64,000 nt of DNA from Actinacidiphila alni (GTDB lineage: Bacteria > Actinomycetota > Actinomycetes > Streptomycetales > Streptomycetaceae). This document shows, in pieces, positions 8,341-17,440 of this stretch (within the stretch, counting starts at the first letter, position 1; each line of letters starts with the position of its first letter). Location: NCBI RefSeq assembly GCF_900112845.1, contig NZ_FONG01000004.1, forward strand, positions 1 to 64,000, given 5' to 3'. A program made the translations under genes and the position numbers. A model generated the notes under the pieces. It was not told the origin of the DNA. It saw nothing but the letters and a program-made list of their open reading frames with translations, and made no database searches.

Positions 8341-11300
8341 GTGCCCCCCACTTCGTTCCGCAAGAGAACCGTCGGCGCCGCGAGCGCCCTGTTACTGGCC
8401 GCCTTCGGTGTCGGCGGACTGGCCGCGGTCCCCGCGCACGCCGCGACGCAGGCCCTGACGCAGTACGCCGACCCCTTCGTCGGCACCGACGACAGCTCGG
8501 CCCCCAACCCCGTGCCGGGCGGCGCGGGCGGCAGTACGTATCCGGGCGCCGTGGTGCCCTTCGGCGGTGTGCAGTTCAGCCCGGACACCCCGACGGCCTC
8601 GCCGTCGGGCTACCGCTACTCCGACACCTCGATCGAGGACTTCAGCCTCACGCACTTCGACGGCGCGGGCTGCCCCAACAACGAGGACCTGCCGCTGCTG
8701 CCGGTGACGGGCTCGCTCGGCACCTCGCCGGGCAGCAACTGGACGAGTTACGCGTCCGGTTACACCAAGTCCAACGAGTCGGCGGCGCCCGGCTACTACA
8801 AGAACCGGCTCGACAAGTACTCCACCAATGTCGAGCTGACCGCCACCACCCGTACCGGCATGGGCAAGCTGACGTATCCGTCGTCCACGTCGTCACGGCT
8901 GCTGATCAACACCAGCCGCAGCGCGACCGGCAACCGCAACGGCACGGTCAACGTCAACGGCTCCGAGGTCACCGGCAGCGTCACCGCGGGCGGCTTCTGC
9001 GGCTCCTCCAAGACCTTCCAGATCTACTTCGACATCCGCTTCGACCGCGCCCCCAGCGGCCACGGCACCTGGTCCGGCGGCTCGGTCAGCGACGGCTCGT
9101 CGAGCGCGAGCGGCACCAACACCGGCGCGTACGTCACCTTCGACACCACCAGCAACGCCACCGTGCAGTTCAAGGTCGGGCTGAGCTATGTGAGCGTGGC
9201 GAACGCGCAGGCCAATGTGACCGCGGAGAACAACGGCTGGGACTTCGGGGCGGTGCGCACCGCCGCCGACACCTCGTGGAACCAGATACTCAACCGGGCG
9301 CAGGTCACCGGCGGCGCCACCGCGGATCTGAAGAAGTTCTACACCGCGCTCTACCACGTCTTCCAGAGCCCCAATGTCGCCAGCGACGTCAACGGCGACT
9401 ACCGGGGCTTCGACGGCGCGGTGCACAATTCGTCCCGGCCGGTCTACCAGAACTACTCGGGCTGGGACATCTACCGCTCCTGGGCGGCGCTGGTGGCACT
9501 GATCGCGCCGACCGAGGCGAGCGACATCGCCAAGTCGATGGTGCTGGACGGCCAGCAGGGCGGTCTGCTGCCCAAGTGGTCGCAGCAGACCAACGAGGAC
9601 TTCGTGATGACCGGCGACCCGGGCCCGATCATCGTCAGCAGCCTCTACGCCTTCGGGGCCCGGGACTTCGACACCGCCACCGCGCTGTCGCTGATGGAGA
9701 AGGCGTCCAACGGCGGCACGATGCAGGGCTCGCCGATCCGCGGCAACCAGGGCACGTACACCAATCTGCACTATCTGCCCGGCGCGCCCTCGGACTCGCT
9801 CGAATACTCCGCCTCGGACTTCGCGGTCGCGCAGTTCGCCAAGGCGCTCGGCAACACCTCCAGCTACAGCACCCACATGACGCGCGCCCAGTGGTGGCGG
9901 AACACGTACAGCACGGAGTCCGGCTACACCCAGCCGCGCAACTCCGACGGGAGCTGGTCGTGGCCGCTCAATCCGGCCAGCCAGACCAACTTCACCGAGG
10001 GCAACGCGGCGCAGTACACCTGGATGGTGCCGTACGACTTCGCCGACCTGATCAACGACATGGGCGGCCGGCAGACCGCGGTGCAGCGGCTCGACCACCA
10101 CTTCACACAGGTCAACGCCGGCCAGAGCCTGCCGTACTACTACATCGGCAATGAGCCGGAGCACGGCGTGCCGTGGGCGTACAACTACGCGCGCGACCCC
10201 GCGGGTGCCTCGGACGCGGTGCGCAAGGTGATGACGGAGTCGTACACGACGGGTCCCGGCGGGCTGCCGGGCAATGACGACCTGGGCGCGACCTCGGCCT
10301 GGTACGTGTGGGCGGCGCTGGGGATGTACCCGGCGACGCCGGGCGCGGACACCCTGGCCGTGCACGGACCGCAGTTCCCGTCGGTGCTGCTCCAGCGGCC
10401 CGGCGGCAACATCACCATCAACAGCTCGGGCAGCGGCAATTACGTCCAGGCGCTGAGCGTCAACGGCGCGTCCACCAGCCACAATTACCTGCGCTACCCG
10501 GACGTGGCGGGCGGTGCGACGCTGAACTTCACCATGGGCGGCTCGCCGAGCGCGAGCTGGGGCACGGGCGCGAACGACGTCCCGCCGTCCTTCACCGACG
10601 GTGCCACCCCGGTGCCGGCCGCGCCCGAACTGGGCACCAACCTCGCCCAGGGCAAGCCGGTGACGGCCTCGGCGGCGTGCGCGACCGCGGAGTCCGCCGA
10701 CAAGGCGGTGGACGGGTCGCTGAAGAACAACAGCAAGTGGTGCTCCACGGCCGCCAATCCGTCGCTCCAGGTGGATCTGGGCTCGACGCAGACCGTCTCG
10801 TCCTTCGTGCTCAAGCACGCCGGGCTCGGCGGCGAGAACACCGGCTGGAACACCAAGGACTTCACGATCCAGACCAGCACCGACGGCAGCAACTGGAGCA
10901 CGGCCGTCACCGTGACCGGCTCCCGCTCCAGCCGTACCTACCACCCGATCGCGCCGCGCCAGGCCCGCTACGTCAAGGTCGCCATCACCTCCCCCGTCAA
11001 CGACGCGGGCGGCGCGACCGTGACGGCGGCCCGGCTGTACGAGCTGGAGGTGTACGGCGGCGGCCAGGCCGATCTGGCCATCGGCCGCACCGCGACCGGC
11101 TCCGACGCCTGCGCCACCACCGAGGGCCCGGACAAGGCCGTCAACGGCAGCTACACCGGCGGCAACAGCGACAAGTGGTGCTCGAAGGCGTCCGGCACCA
11201 AGACCCTCCAGGTCGACCTGGGCGCGGCGCACGCGCTGACCTCGCTGACCGTCCGGCACGCCGGGGCGGGCGGCGAGGACGCGAGCTGGAACACCAAGGA

Positions 11301-11490
11301 CTTCGACCTGGCCGTCTCCACTGACGGCAGCACCTGGTCCACGGTCGCCCAGGTCCGCGGCAACACCGCGAACTCCACCACCAACGCGGTGAGCACGACC
11401 GCGCGTTACGTCCGGCTCAGTGTGATCACACCGACGCAGAACACCGATCCGGCCGCGCGCATCTACGAGTTGGAGGTCTACGGCAGCTGA
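8341..11490 (+). CDS. Secreted GH92 alpha-mannosidase with two F5/8C (CBM32-like) domains
   Basis: Calcium-dependent exo-alpha-mannosidase family enzyme, 1049 residues, likely acting on fungal or other mannan or N-glycans outside the cell. A signal peptide covers about residues 1-36 (ending VPAHAATQ). The GH92 region follows to about residue 755, with QYADPFVGTD near its start, TYPGAVVPFG, GNEPEHGVPWAYNYA and NDDLGATSAWYVWAALG. Two C-terminal discoidin-like domains (about 765-905 and 910-1049) each contain the WNTKDF segment. I chose the GTG at 8341 because AAGGTGG precedes it by eight bases. A GTG at 8329 is the alternative. Codon 18 is a rare TTA (8392-8394), which in Streptomyces implies dependence on the bldA tRNA. 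A paired LacI operator lies upstream. Confidence 0.93.
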   Translation: MPPTSFRKRTVGAASALLLAAFGVGGLAAVPAHAATQALTQYADPFVGTDDSSAPNPVPGGAGGSTYPGAVVPFGGVQFSPDTPTASPSGYRYSDTSIEDFSLTHFDGAGCPNNEDLPLLPVTGSLGTSPGSNWTSYASGYTKSNESAAPGYYKNRLDKYSTNVELTATTRTGMGKLTYPSSTSSRLLINTSRSATGNRNGTVNVNGSEVTGSVTAGGFCGSSKTFQIYFDIRFDRAPSGHGTWSGGSVSDGSSSASGTNTGAYVTFDTTSNATVQFKVGLSYVSVANAQANVTAENNGWDFGAVRTAADTSWNQILNRAQVTGGATADLKKFYTALYHVFQSPNVASDVNGDYRGFDGAVHNSSRPVYQNYSGWDIYRSWAALVALIAPTEASDIAKSMVLDGQQGGLLPKWSQQTNEDFVMTGDPGPIIVSSLYAFGARDFDTATALSLMEKASNGGTMQGSPIRGNQGTYTNLHYLPGAPSDSLEYSASDFAVAQFAKALGNTSSYSTHMTRAQWWRNTYSTESGYTQPRNSDGSWSWPLNPASQTNFTEGNAAQYTWMVPYDFADLINDMGGRQTAVQRLDHHFTQVNAGQSLPYYYIGNEPEHGVPWAYNYARDPAGASDAVRKVMTESYTTGPGGLPGNDDLGATSAWYVWAALGMYPATPGADTLAVHGPQFPSVLLQRPGGNITINSSGSGNYVQALSVNGASTSHNYLRYPDVAGGATLNFTMGGSPSASWGTGANDVPPSFTDGATPVPAAPELGTNLAQGKPVTASAACATAESADKAVDGSLKNNSKWCSTAANPSLQVDLGSTQTVSSFVLKHAGLGGENTGWNTKDFTIQTSTDGSNWSTAVTVTGSRSSRTYHPIAPRQARYVKVAITSPVNDAGGATVTAARLYELEVYGGGQADLAIGRTATGSDACATTEGPDKAVNGSYTGGNSDKWCSKASGTKTLQVDLGAAHALTSLTVRHAGAGGEDASWNTKDFDLAVSTDGSTWSTVAQVRGNTANSTTNAVSTTARYVRLSVITPTQNTDPAARIYELEVYGS

Positions 11491-11508
11491 CGGGCCGGCC
11501 GCACGACA

Positions 11509-11549
11509 GCGGCGGCCGTCCCCCGCACCATCGGGGGACGGGCCGCCGC
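11509..11549. terminator. Strong bidirectional terminator hairpin
   Basis: A 17/18-base stem (arms starting GCGGCGGCCGTCCCCCG) with one bulge and a loop CACCAT lies between the convergent GH92 and glgC genes. There is no T-run, as is common in streptomycetes. Confidence 0.8.
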
Positions 11550-11569
11550 CCTCTTGCCGCTCGCGCGGC

Positions 11570-12787
11570 TCAGAGCACCAATTGCGCCTTGCCCAGGGCG
11601 ATCACGCCCGCCGCCGACACGGTGTACAGCTCCCGGTCGCGGTCCGGGTTGACGCCGATGGTGGCGCCCGGCGGCACATCGACGTTCTTGTCCAGCACCG
11701 CGCCCCTGACGATGGCGCCGCGCCCGACCCGTACGTTGTCGTGCAGGACGGACCCCTGGACGACGGCGCCCGCGTCCACGATCACCCCGGGCGAGAGCAC
11801 CGAGCGGGTGACCTGGCCGCGGATCACGCACCCGGGGCTGATCACCGACTCCCCCACGATGCCGCCGGCCGCGATCTTGGCGGGCGGCAGCTGGCCGGAG
11901 TGGGTGTAGATCGGCCAGCTGCGGTTGAACAGGCTGAAGGCGGGCTGGTCGGAGATCAGGTCCATGTGCGCGTCGTAATAGGCGTCAAGAGTGCCGACGT
12001 CCCGCCAGTAGCCGTGGTCGCGGGCGGTCTCGCCCGGCACGTGGTTGGCGTCGAAGTCGTAGACCTGGGCGACGCCCTGGGCGGTGAGCCGCGGCAGGAT
12101 GCTGCCGCCCATGTCGTGCACGGACTGCGGGTCCTCGGCGTCCTCGTGCAGCGCGTCGATCAGCGTCTTGGTGCTGAACAGGTAGTTGCCCATCGAGGCG
12201 AACACATGCTGCGGGTCGCCCGGCAGCCCCGGCGGGTCGGTCGGCTTTTCGAGGAAACGTTCCACCTGGATGCCGTCGGCCGCGGGCGTGATCACCCCGA
12301 AGCCGGCCGCCTCCGACTTGGGCACCTTGATGCCCGCCACGGTGACGCCCGCGCCGTGCTCGACGTGCTGCGCCAGCATCTGCCGCGGGTCCATCCGGTA
12401 GACGTGGTCCGCGCCGAACACCGCGATGTAGTCCGGCTGTTCGTCGTGCACCAGATTGAGCGACTGGAGGATCGCGTCGGCGCTGCCCAGGAACCAGCGC
12501 GGGCCGAGCCGCTGCTGGGCGGGGACCGGCGTCACATAGTTGCCCAGCAGACTGGACATCCGCCAGGTGGTGCTGACGTGCCGGTCGAGGGAGTGCGACT
12601 TGTACTGGGTCAGCACGCAGACCCGCAGGATGCCCCCGTTCACCAGGTTCGACAGCACGAAGTCGACCAATCGGTACGTACCTCCGAAGGTCACCGCAGG
12701 CTTGGCCCGGTCGGCGGTGAGCGGCATGAGCCGCTTTCCCGCACCGCCGGCCAGCACTATGCCGAGTACCGAAGGTCCACCGCGCAT
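11570..12787 (-). CDS. glgC: Glucose-1-phosphate adenylyltransferase
   Basis: Makes ADP-glucose from glucose-1-phosphate and ATP for glycogen or maltosyl-phosphate synthesis in the cytoplasm. 405 residues, the normal GlgC length. The N-terminal nucleotide-binding motif [19 protein letters not shown] is intact, as are the GADHVYRMD and sugar-phosphate ([10 protein letters not shown]) regions. The C-terminal third is the left-handed beta-helix repeat ([20 protein letters not shown]). The ATG is at 12787. It lies 111 bases downstream of, and in the same direction as, the glycosyltransferase gene, so the two are probably coregulated. Confidence 0.96.
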   Translation of the reverse strand: MRGGPSVLGIVLAGGAGKRLMPLTADRAKPAVTFGGTYRLVDFVLSNLVNGGILRVCVLTQYKSHSLDRHVSTTWRMSSLLGNYVTPVPAQQRLGPRWFLGSADAILQSLNLVHDEQPDYIAVFGADHVYRMDPRQMLAQHVEHGAGVTVAGIKVPKSEAAGFGVITPAADGIQVERFLEKPTDPPGLPGDPQHVFASMGNYLFSTKTLIDALHEDAEDPQSVHDMGGSILPRLTAQGVAQVYDFDANHVPGETARDHGYWRDVGTLDAYYDAHMDLISDQPAFSLFNRSWPIYTHSGQLPPAKIAAGGIVGESVISPGCVIRGQVTRSVLSPGVIVDAGAVVQGSVLHDNVRVGRGAIVRGAVLDKNVDVPPGATIGVNPDRDRELYTVSAAGVIALGKAQLVL

Positions 12788-12898
12788 CGAGACCCCCCTT
12801 GTCGTTTCAGCCGCTCGTGTCCATTCCCGTGCCTGTCTTCGTGCCCCGTGATCATGAGGTACGAACGCGGTGATCGGAACTCCCTCGACCGGGTTTCG

Positions 12899-14074
12899 TC
12901 AGCGGGGCGACCCGAGGACGGTCTCATAGAGGCCGACCGTGCGGCGGGCGACGGTGTCCCAGCCGAATTCGCGCACGGCGCGGTCGCGTCCCGCGGCGCC
13001 CATCCGTTCGGCCTCGGCGCGGTCGCCGAGCACCCGGTTGAGCGCCTGGGCGAGACCGGCCTCGAAGGCGGCCGGGTCCTGCTCGTCGTAGGGGACGAGC
13101 AGGCCGGTGACGCCGTCCTCGACGACCTCGGGGATGCCGCCGACGGCGGAGGCGACCACGGGGGTGCCGCAGCCCATCGCCTCCAGATTGACGATGCCCA
13201 GCGGCTCGTAGACCGACGGGCAGGCGAAGACGGCCGCGTGGGTGAGCAGTTGGACGACCGCCGGGCGGGGCAGCATCGCCGGGATCCAGTGCACCCCGTC
13301 CCGTACGGCGTTCAACTCGTCGAACAGTGCGCGGAACTCGCGGTCGAGCGCGGGGGTGTCGGGGGCACCGGCACACAGCACGAGCTGGGCGTCCGGGTCA
13401 AGGTCGCGGGCGGCCCGCAGCAGATGGGGGACGCCCTTCTGGCGGGTGATCCGGCCGACGAAGAGCACATACGGCCGCTGCGGGTCGATGCCGATCCGGC
13501 TGAGGACGTCGGTGCGCGGGTCGGGGCGGTAGGTGGCGGTGTCGATGCCGTTGCGGATGACGTGCACCCGGTCCGGGTCGAGTGCCGGGTAACAGCCGAG
13601 GATGTCGGCGCGCATGCCGTCGGAGACCGCGACGACCGCGTCGGCCGACTCCATCGCGGTGCGCTCGGCCCAGCTGGACAGGGCGTAGCCGCCGCCGAGC
13701 TGCTCGGCCTTCCAGGGGCGCAGGGGTTCCAGCGAGTGGGCGGTCAGCACGTGGGGTATGCCGTACAGCAGCTTGCCGAGATGGCCCGCGAGGTTGGCGT
13801 ACCAGGTGTGCGAGTGCGCCAGGTCCCGGCCCTGGAGCGCGGCGGCCATCGCCAGGTCGACGGCGAAGGTGCGCAGCGCGTCGTTGGCGTCCTTCAGGGC
13901 CGCCGGTGCCTGGTGCCGGGTCACCCCCGCGTCCGGGGCGTCCGCCCCCTCGCCCCAGCAGTGCACCGCGACGTCCACCAGGGAGCGCAGTTCGCGGGCG
14001 AGGAATTCGACGTGGACCCCGGCACCGCCGTAGACATCCGGCGGATACTCCCGGGTCAGCAGCCCCACCTTCAC
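12899..14074 (-). CDS. glgA: GT4 glycosyltransferase, glycogen synthase / alpha-maltose-1-phosphate synthase type
   Basis: Actinobacterial ADP-glucose-dependent glycosyltransferase of 391 residues. It opens with LLTREYPPDVYGGAGVH, the glycogen-synthase-type N-terminus, and carries the GT-B donor-site motif PSVYEPLGIVNLEAMGCG with the E-x7-E pair. Family knowledge: the mycobacterial relative Rv1212c (GlgM), next to glgC, makes alpha-maltose-1-phosphate for the GlgE pathway, so this enzyme may do that rather than elongate glycogen directly. No glgE is in the window. The ATG at 14074 follows GGGAGG. It is the upstream member of a pair with glgC. Confidence 0.92.
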   Translation of the reverse strand: MKVGLLTREYPPDVYGGAGVHVEFLARELRSLVDVAVHCWGEGADAPDAGVTRHQAPAALKDANDALRTFAVDLAMAAALQGRDLAHSHTWYANLAGHLGKLLYGIPHVLTAHSLEPLRPWKAEQLGGGYALSSWAERTAMESADAVVAVSDGMRADILGCYPALDPDRVHVIRNGIDTATYRPDPRTDVLSRIGIDPQRPYVLFVGRITRQKGVPHLLRAARDLDPDAQLVLCAGAPDTPALDREFRALFDELNAVRDGVHWIPAMLPRPAVVQLLTHAAVFACPSVYEPLGIVNLEAMGCGTPVVASAVGGIPEVVEDGVTGLLVPYDEQDPAAFEAGLAQALNRVLGDRAEAERMGAAGRDRAVREFGWDTVARRTVGLYETVLGSPR

Positions 14075-14191
14075 CGAGACCTCCCTGTCGTGGACAATCG
14101 TGTGCCCCCTTGCCTTCCCCGGTTGGGCGCGGCCTATCGCACGCGGGCGCGACGTAATTCGGCGCGCCGCAACCGGGGCGGGGGCACGCCG

Positions 14192-14605
14192 TCAGCGGCG
14201 GGTGAGGGCGATCACCGGGATGACCCGGCTGGTCTTCTTCTCGTACTCGGCGAAGCCCGGGTAGAGGGTGGCCTGCTTCGCGTACTTCTCGTCCCGCTCG
14301 GCGCCCTTCAGCTCCTCGGCGTGCACCGCGAACCGCTCGTCGCCGATCTCCACCTCGATGTCGGGGTGGGCGACGATGTTGCGGTACCACGCCGGGTGCT
14401 CGTCGGCGCCGCCCTTGGAGGCGAAGATCAGATAGCGGTCGCCGTCGGGCAGGTACATCAGGGGGTTGACGCGCTCGGCACCGGTCCTGGCGCCGATGGT
14501 GTGCAGCAGCACCATCGGGGCGCCCTCGAAGTTGCCGCCCACCTTTCCCGCGTTGGCACGGAACTCCGCGATGACTCGCGCGTTCATGTCGTCGAACTCA
14601 CTCAT
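14192..14605 (-). CDS. Nitroreductase-family deazaflavin-dependent oxidoreductase
   Basis: A 137-residue split-barrel protein of the Ddn/F420-binding family, which in actinobacteria uses coenzyme F420 to reduce various substrates. Recognisable family segments are VLLHTIGARTGAERVNPLMY, YLIFASKGGADEHPAWYRN and VEIGDERFAVHAEEL. The ATG at 14605 was chosen because the upstream in-frame extension lacks family sequence. It is monocistronic. Its role is probably redox or detoxification, and the substrate is unknown. Confidence 0.9.
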   Translation of the reverse strand: MSEFDDMNARVIAEFRANAGKVGGNFEGAPMVLLHTIGARTGAERVNPLMYLPDGDRYLIFASKGGADEHPAWYRNIVAHPDIEVEIGDERFAVHAEELKGAERDEKYAKQATLYPGFAEYEKKTSRVIPVIALTRR

Positions 14606-15147
14606 TGACCCGCTCCAGACTGACGTGTTCGGCACGTGTTCTGCACGTGATCGACCGGAAAGCCGCCTCACGGTAACGACACGGACGACCCCGTTCCGTA
14701 CCCGATCTGTGATGCCTATTGGGTATCAGAGGCGATCCCACCGGCCGGGGACCGACACGGGTGCCCCGGCAGGTCCCCGGCCGGGCGCCGGGCCGGTTGT
14801 GGGGCCGGTTGTGGGGCCGGTTGTGGGCCGGGGGACACGGCGCCGGGAAATCGTCTCGATCGCACTGGACCACGGGTCACACCGGTCACCCGTACCGCGT
14901 TCGGCACAGCAGCACTGGCAGGCGGGCCCCTTCGGCAAGGGTGCAGCGCTTTCCCGCCAAATCCGGCGGACGTCCCCGCGGGCCCCGGCCGGCGGCCGCC
15001 GGGCCGCTCGGGGGTACCGCGCGCATGCACACGGGCGACGGCCCGGTGGCCAATACGACGGATCTGCCCAGGTGACGCGGAAAGTGGAATGACGCTTTAC
15101 GGACGGCTGCCCCGAGCCGGACCGGGCACACGGAGGAGAGACCGCAC
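14606..15147. other. Intergenic region between divergent genes
   Basis: This 542-base gap separates the deazaflavin oxidoreductase and GNAT genes. It contains the three 12-bp tandem repeats. I found no RNA gene, and no reading frame with protein-like composition plus a ribosome binding site. Confidence 0.5.
14791..14826. repeat. Three perfect tandem copies of a 12-bp repeat
   Basis: The unit GGCCGGTTGTGG is repeated three times without interruption in the 14606-15147 intergenic region. Confidence 0.9.
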
Positions 15148-15723
15148 GTGATGACCAACAGCCGCTCCACCGGACCCGTGCCGCTCCGCAGCGGGACACG
15201 GTTGGCACTGGCGCTGGCGAGGGAAGAGATGATGCAGGACTACCACCGGTGGGAGACGGACCCGGCGACCGTCGTCGGATTCGGGGCCCGCTGGCCCGTG
15301 TCCTGGGAAGTCTTCCAGAGCCGCTTCCGTACCAGTCACACCTCCACCCACTACCAACTCTTCGAAGTGATCACCGCGGAGGGCGGTACCCCGGTCGGGA
15401 CCACCGCGCTGAGCGTCGACCAGTCGGCCAACAGTGCCGAGTTCACCCTCGTCATCGCCCCGGAGCACCGCGGCCGGGGCTACGCCACCGAAGCCACCGC
15501 ACTCACCCTCGACTGGGCGTTCTCGATCGCGTCGCTGAGCGCCGTGTGGCTGGAGGTGCTCGCCCCCCACACCGCGGCGGTGCACGCCTACCGCAAGGCC
15601 GGATTCCGTGACGCAGGTCGGCTCCGCGGCGCCGCCCTGTGGCACGGCAGGCGCGTCGACAAACTCCTGCTGGACTGCCTCCCCGGGGACCTGCCGGGGA
15701 CAGAGCCGGAGGAGAGGAGGTGA
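15148..15723 (+). CDS. GNAT-family N-acetyltransferase
   Basis: A 191-residue acetyl-CoA-dependent acyltransferase. The acetyl-CoA pyrophosphate loop EHRGRGYATEA follows strand FTLVIA, and the C-terminal AYRKAGFRDAGRLRG is typical of RimJ/RimL-type members that acetylate ribosomal proteins or small amines. The GTG at 15148 (or ATG at 15151) follows GGAGGAGAG. Its last codons overlap a perfect anti-Shine-Dalgarno match that serves a 29-codon reading frame starting six bases after the stop, so the two are likely translationally coupled. Confidence 0.88.
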   Translation: MMTNSRSTGPVPLRSGTRLALALAREEMMQDYHRWETDPATVVGFGARWPVSWEVFQSRFRTSHTSTHYQLFEVITAEGGTPVGTTALSVDQSANSAEFTLVIAPEHRGRGYATEATALTLDWAFSIASLSAVWLEVLAPHTAAVHAYRKAGFRDAGRLRGAALWHGRRVDKLLLDCLPGDLPGTEPEERR

Positions 15724-15729
15724 TCCACG

Positions 15730-15819
15730 ATGTCTTGCCCCGACGTGAACTGCCGTAAAGGCGGATGCACCACCGACCCGGAGGGTGCCGGCAGCGGCAA
15801 CGGCCAGAAGCGCTCATGA
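15730..15819 (+). CDS. 29-residue cysteine-containing peptide
   Basis: A very short frame beginning MSCPDVNCRKGGC and ending in a Gly/Ser/Lys tail. The three cysteines are spaced CX4CX4C (positions 3, 8, 13). AGGAGGTGATCC, an unusually complete match to the 16S anti-Shine-Dalgarno, lies five bases before the ATG and overlaps the GNAT stop codon. A stem-loop terminator follows 13 bases after its stop, so transcription of the pair ends there. No homologue is recognised. It could be a metal- or thiol-binding peptide, or only a translated tail of the GNAT transcript. Confidence 0.6.
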   Translation: MSCPDVNCRKGGCTTDPEGAGSGNGQKRS

Positions 15820-15831
15820 GCGGTGATCGAG

Positions 15832-15866
15832 CGGGCGCCGCGGACCACGATCCGCCGCGGCGCCCG
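15832..15866 (+). terminator. Stem-loop after the Cys peptide
   Basis: Arms CGGGCGCCGCGG (15832-15843) and CCGCGGCGCCCG (15855-15866) with an 11-base loop end the GNAT/peptide unit. Confidence 0.75.
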
Positions 15867-15959
15867 ACACCGGAAAAACCCTTCGTGAGAAAGTGTGCAT
15901 ACGTCGTCCGGGAGCGGGCAATCGGGTGATGGACAGTCTTACTGATGCGAGGCGATGAC

Positions 15960-16862
15960 GTGACCACACAGGTTCAGCAGTCGGAGAACGCGTACGAGAC
16001 GGCGGCCACCGAGGTGCTGCCCCGATCGCAGGGCGGCATGATTGGTGAACTCCCGTGGATCGACGACGCGACCAACGTCGCGCCGAAGGACGCACGGGCG
16101 TTGTCGAAGCTCTTCTTCGACCGGCTCCAGACCGTCGAGGAGGGCACCCGCGAGTACCAGTACGCGCGGAACACCCTGATCGAGATGAATCTCTCCCTGG
16201 TGCACTTCGCGGCCGGGCGGTACCGCAACCGGCCCGCCACCGACATGGAGGAGATCGTCCAGGTCGGCACGATCGGCCTGATCAAGGCGATCGACCGGTT
16301 CGACCTGTCGCGGGAGAACGAGTTCACCACCTTCGCGATCCCCTACATCGTCGGCGAGATGAAGCGTTTCTTCCGTGACACCTCCTGGGCGGTGCACGTG
16401 CCGCGCCGGCTCCAGGAGCTGCGGGTGGAGCTGAGCAAGGCCAAGGAGGCGCTGGCGCTGCTGCTGGACCGCGACCCGACGGTGCCGGAGCTGGCCGCGC
16501 ATCTGGAGCTGACCGAGGACGAGGTCGTCGAGGGCCTGGTGGCCGCCAACGGCTACACCGCGGGCTCGCTGGACACGCCGTACACCGACGGCGAGAGCGG
16601 CGGCGACGGCGAGGGCCGTACGCTGGCCGACACCTTCGGCGAGTGCGACCACGCGATGGATCTCGTGGAGGACTTCCACAGCCTGGCGCCGATGATCGCC
16701 AAGCTCCCCGAGCGGGACCGGCAGATCCTGCAGATGCGCTTCGGCGAGGAGATGACGCAGGCGCAGATCGGTGAGGCGCTCGGCTACTCGCAGATGCATG
16801 TGTCGCGGCTGCTGAGCCGCACCCTGAACGGCCTGCGCGCCGGGCTGCTCAGCCAGAAGTAA
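15960..16862 (+). CDS. RNA polymerase sigma factor, SigB/SigF-type (group 3)
   Basis: Alternative sigma factor of 300 residues, of the kind that in Streptomyces controls stress or sporulation genes. Region 2 includes NLSLVHFAAGRYRNR and EEIVQVGTIGLIKAIDRFD, then FTTFAIPYIVGEMKRFFRD. Region 3 contains VHVPRRLQELRVELSKAK. Region 4 ends with QAQIGEALGYSQMHVSRLLSR. The GTG at 15960 is favoured by GCGAGG about eight bases upstream. An ATG at 15945 is possible. No anti-sigma or anti-anti-sigma gene is adjacent, so its partner-switching control is encoded elsewhere. A perfect palindromic terminator follows. Confidence 0.93.
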   Translation: MTTQVQQSENAYETAATEVLPRSQGGMIGELPWIDDATNVAPKDARALSKLFFDRLQTVEEGTREYQYARNTLIEMNLSLVHFAAGRYRNRPATDMEEIVQVGTIGLIKAIDRFDLSRENEFTTFAIPYIVGEMKRFFRDTSWAVHVPRRLQELRVELSKAKEALALLLDRDPTVPELAAHLELTEDEVVEGLVAANGYTAGSLDTPYTDGESGGDGEGRTLADTFGECDHAMDLVEDFHSLAPMIAKLPERDRQILQMRFGEEMTQAQIGEALGYSQMHVSRLLSRTLNGLRAGLLSQK

Positions 16863-16877
16863 CGCGAAGCGGCGTAC

Positions 16878-16909
16878 GAGGGGCCTCCCGGCCGGCCGGG
16901 AGGCCCCTC
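16878..16909. terminator. Perfect 32-bp palindromic terminator
   Basis: The arms GAGGGGCCTCCCGGCC and GGCCGGGAGGCCCCTC are fully complementary. It begins 15 bases after the sigma factor stop. Confidence 0.85.
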
Positions 16910-16934
16910 GCCATGTCTGCCGACTGCCGGCCGT

Positions 16935-17245
16935 GCGACCCGCCGGACCGGCTGTCGGTGGGCGCCGAACGGGTCGGTGGCGTCGTAGAAGGCGACGCTG
17001 GCCCGTGGTTCGAGCGTCGGGGCCAGGAGCGTGCTCGCGGGCGGTGGTTCCTCGCCCCGGATCCGCCGGGCCAGGCTGCGTACCGCCGCGCGAGACCGCG
17101 CATCCCATGCCGGCCAGCCGCTCCATCACCAGCGGCAGCACGCGTTCGTTGTAGACGATCAGCGCGGTCAGGCCCGGCTCCCTGGCGTGCACCGCGTAGG
17201 CGATGTCACGGCCGAACGCCTCGGGCGCCTGCCCGAGGTCACCGT
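16935..17245 (-). pseudogene. Decayed LacI-family regulator fragment
   Basis: Two LacI effector-domain segments survive in different frames. The first (about 17100-17245) contains ALIVYNERVLPLVMERLAG. The second (about 16935-17080) contains VRSLARRIRGEEPPPASTLL followed by APTLEPRASVAFYD, which is the usual LacI C-terminus. The roughly 40 residues that normally join them are missing, and no HTH is found upstream. A frameshift plus an internal deletion therefore killed the gene. The rest of the 16863-17440 gap holds only the terminator and unassigned sequence. It neighbours an MFS transporter gene on the same strand that it may once have regulated. Confidence 0.75.
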
Positions 17246-17440
17246 CATGACCGACTCCGACTTCCCTGCCTGCCGAACTGCCTGTCCCACTGCCTTGCCG
17301 AACCGGCGTCGAACGTGTCGAACCGATTCGATTGGCCGTGAACGTGGCACGGCTGCCGGGCAGCGACAAGGGTTCGGCCGCGCGGGAGTGGATCAGCCGG
17401 ACATCGGGACCGGGCCGTGCGGGGCCCGGCCCCGGCGGGG

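Noticed and set aside
8893..11259. Long open frame on the minus strand opposite the GH92 gene
   Set aside because: Arg/Val/Gly-rich composition with no domain. It is a GC-bias shadow of the real gene. The same holds for long antisense frames at 15939-19013 and 31091-33946, except for the LacI remnant inside the former.
14791..14826. Possible CRISPR-like repeats
   Set aside because: The 12-bp units abut without spacers, so this is a simple tandem repeat.
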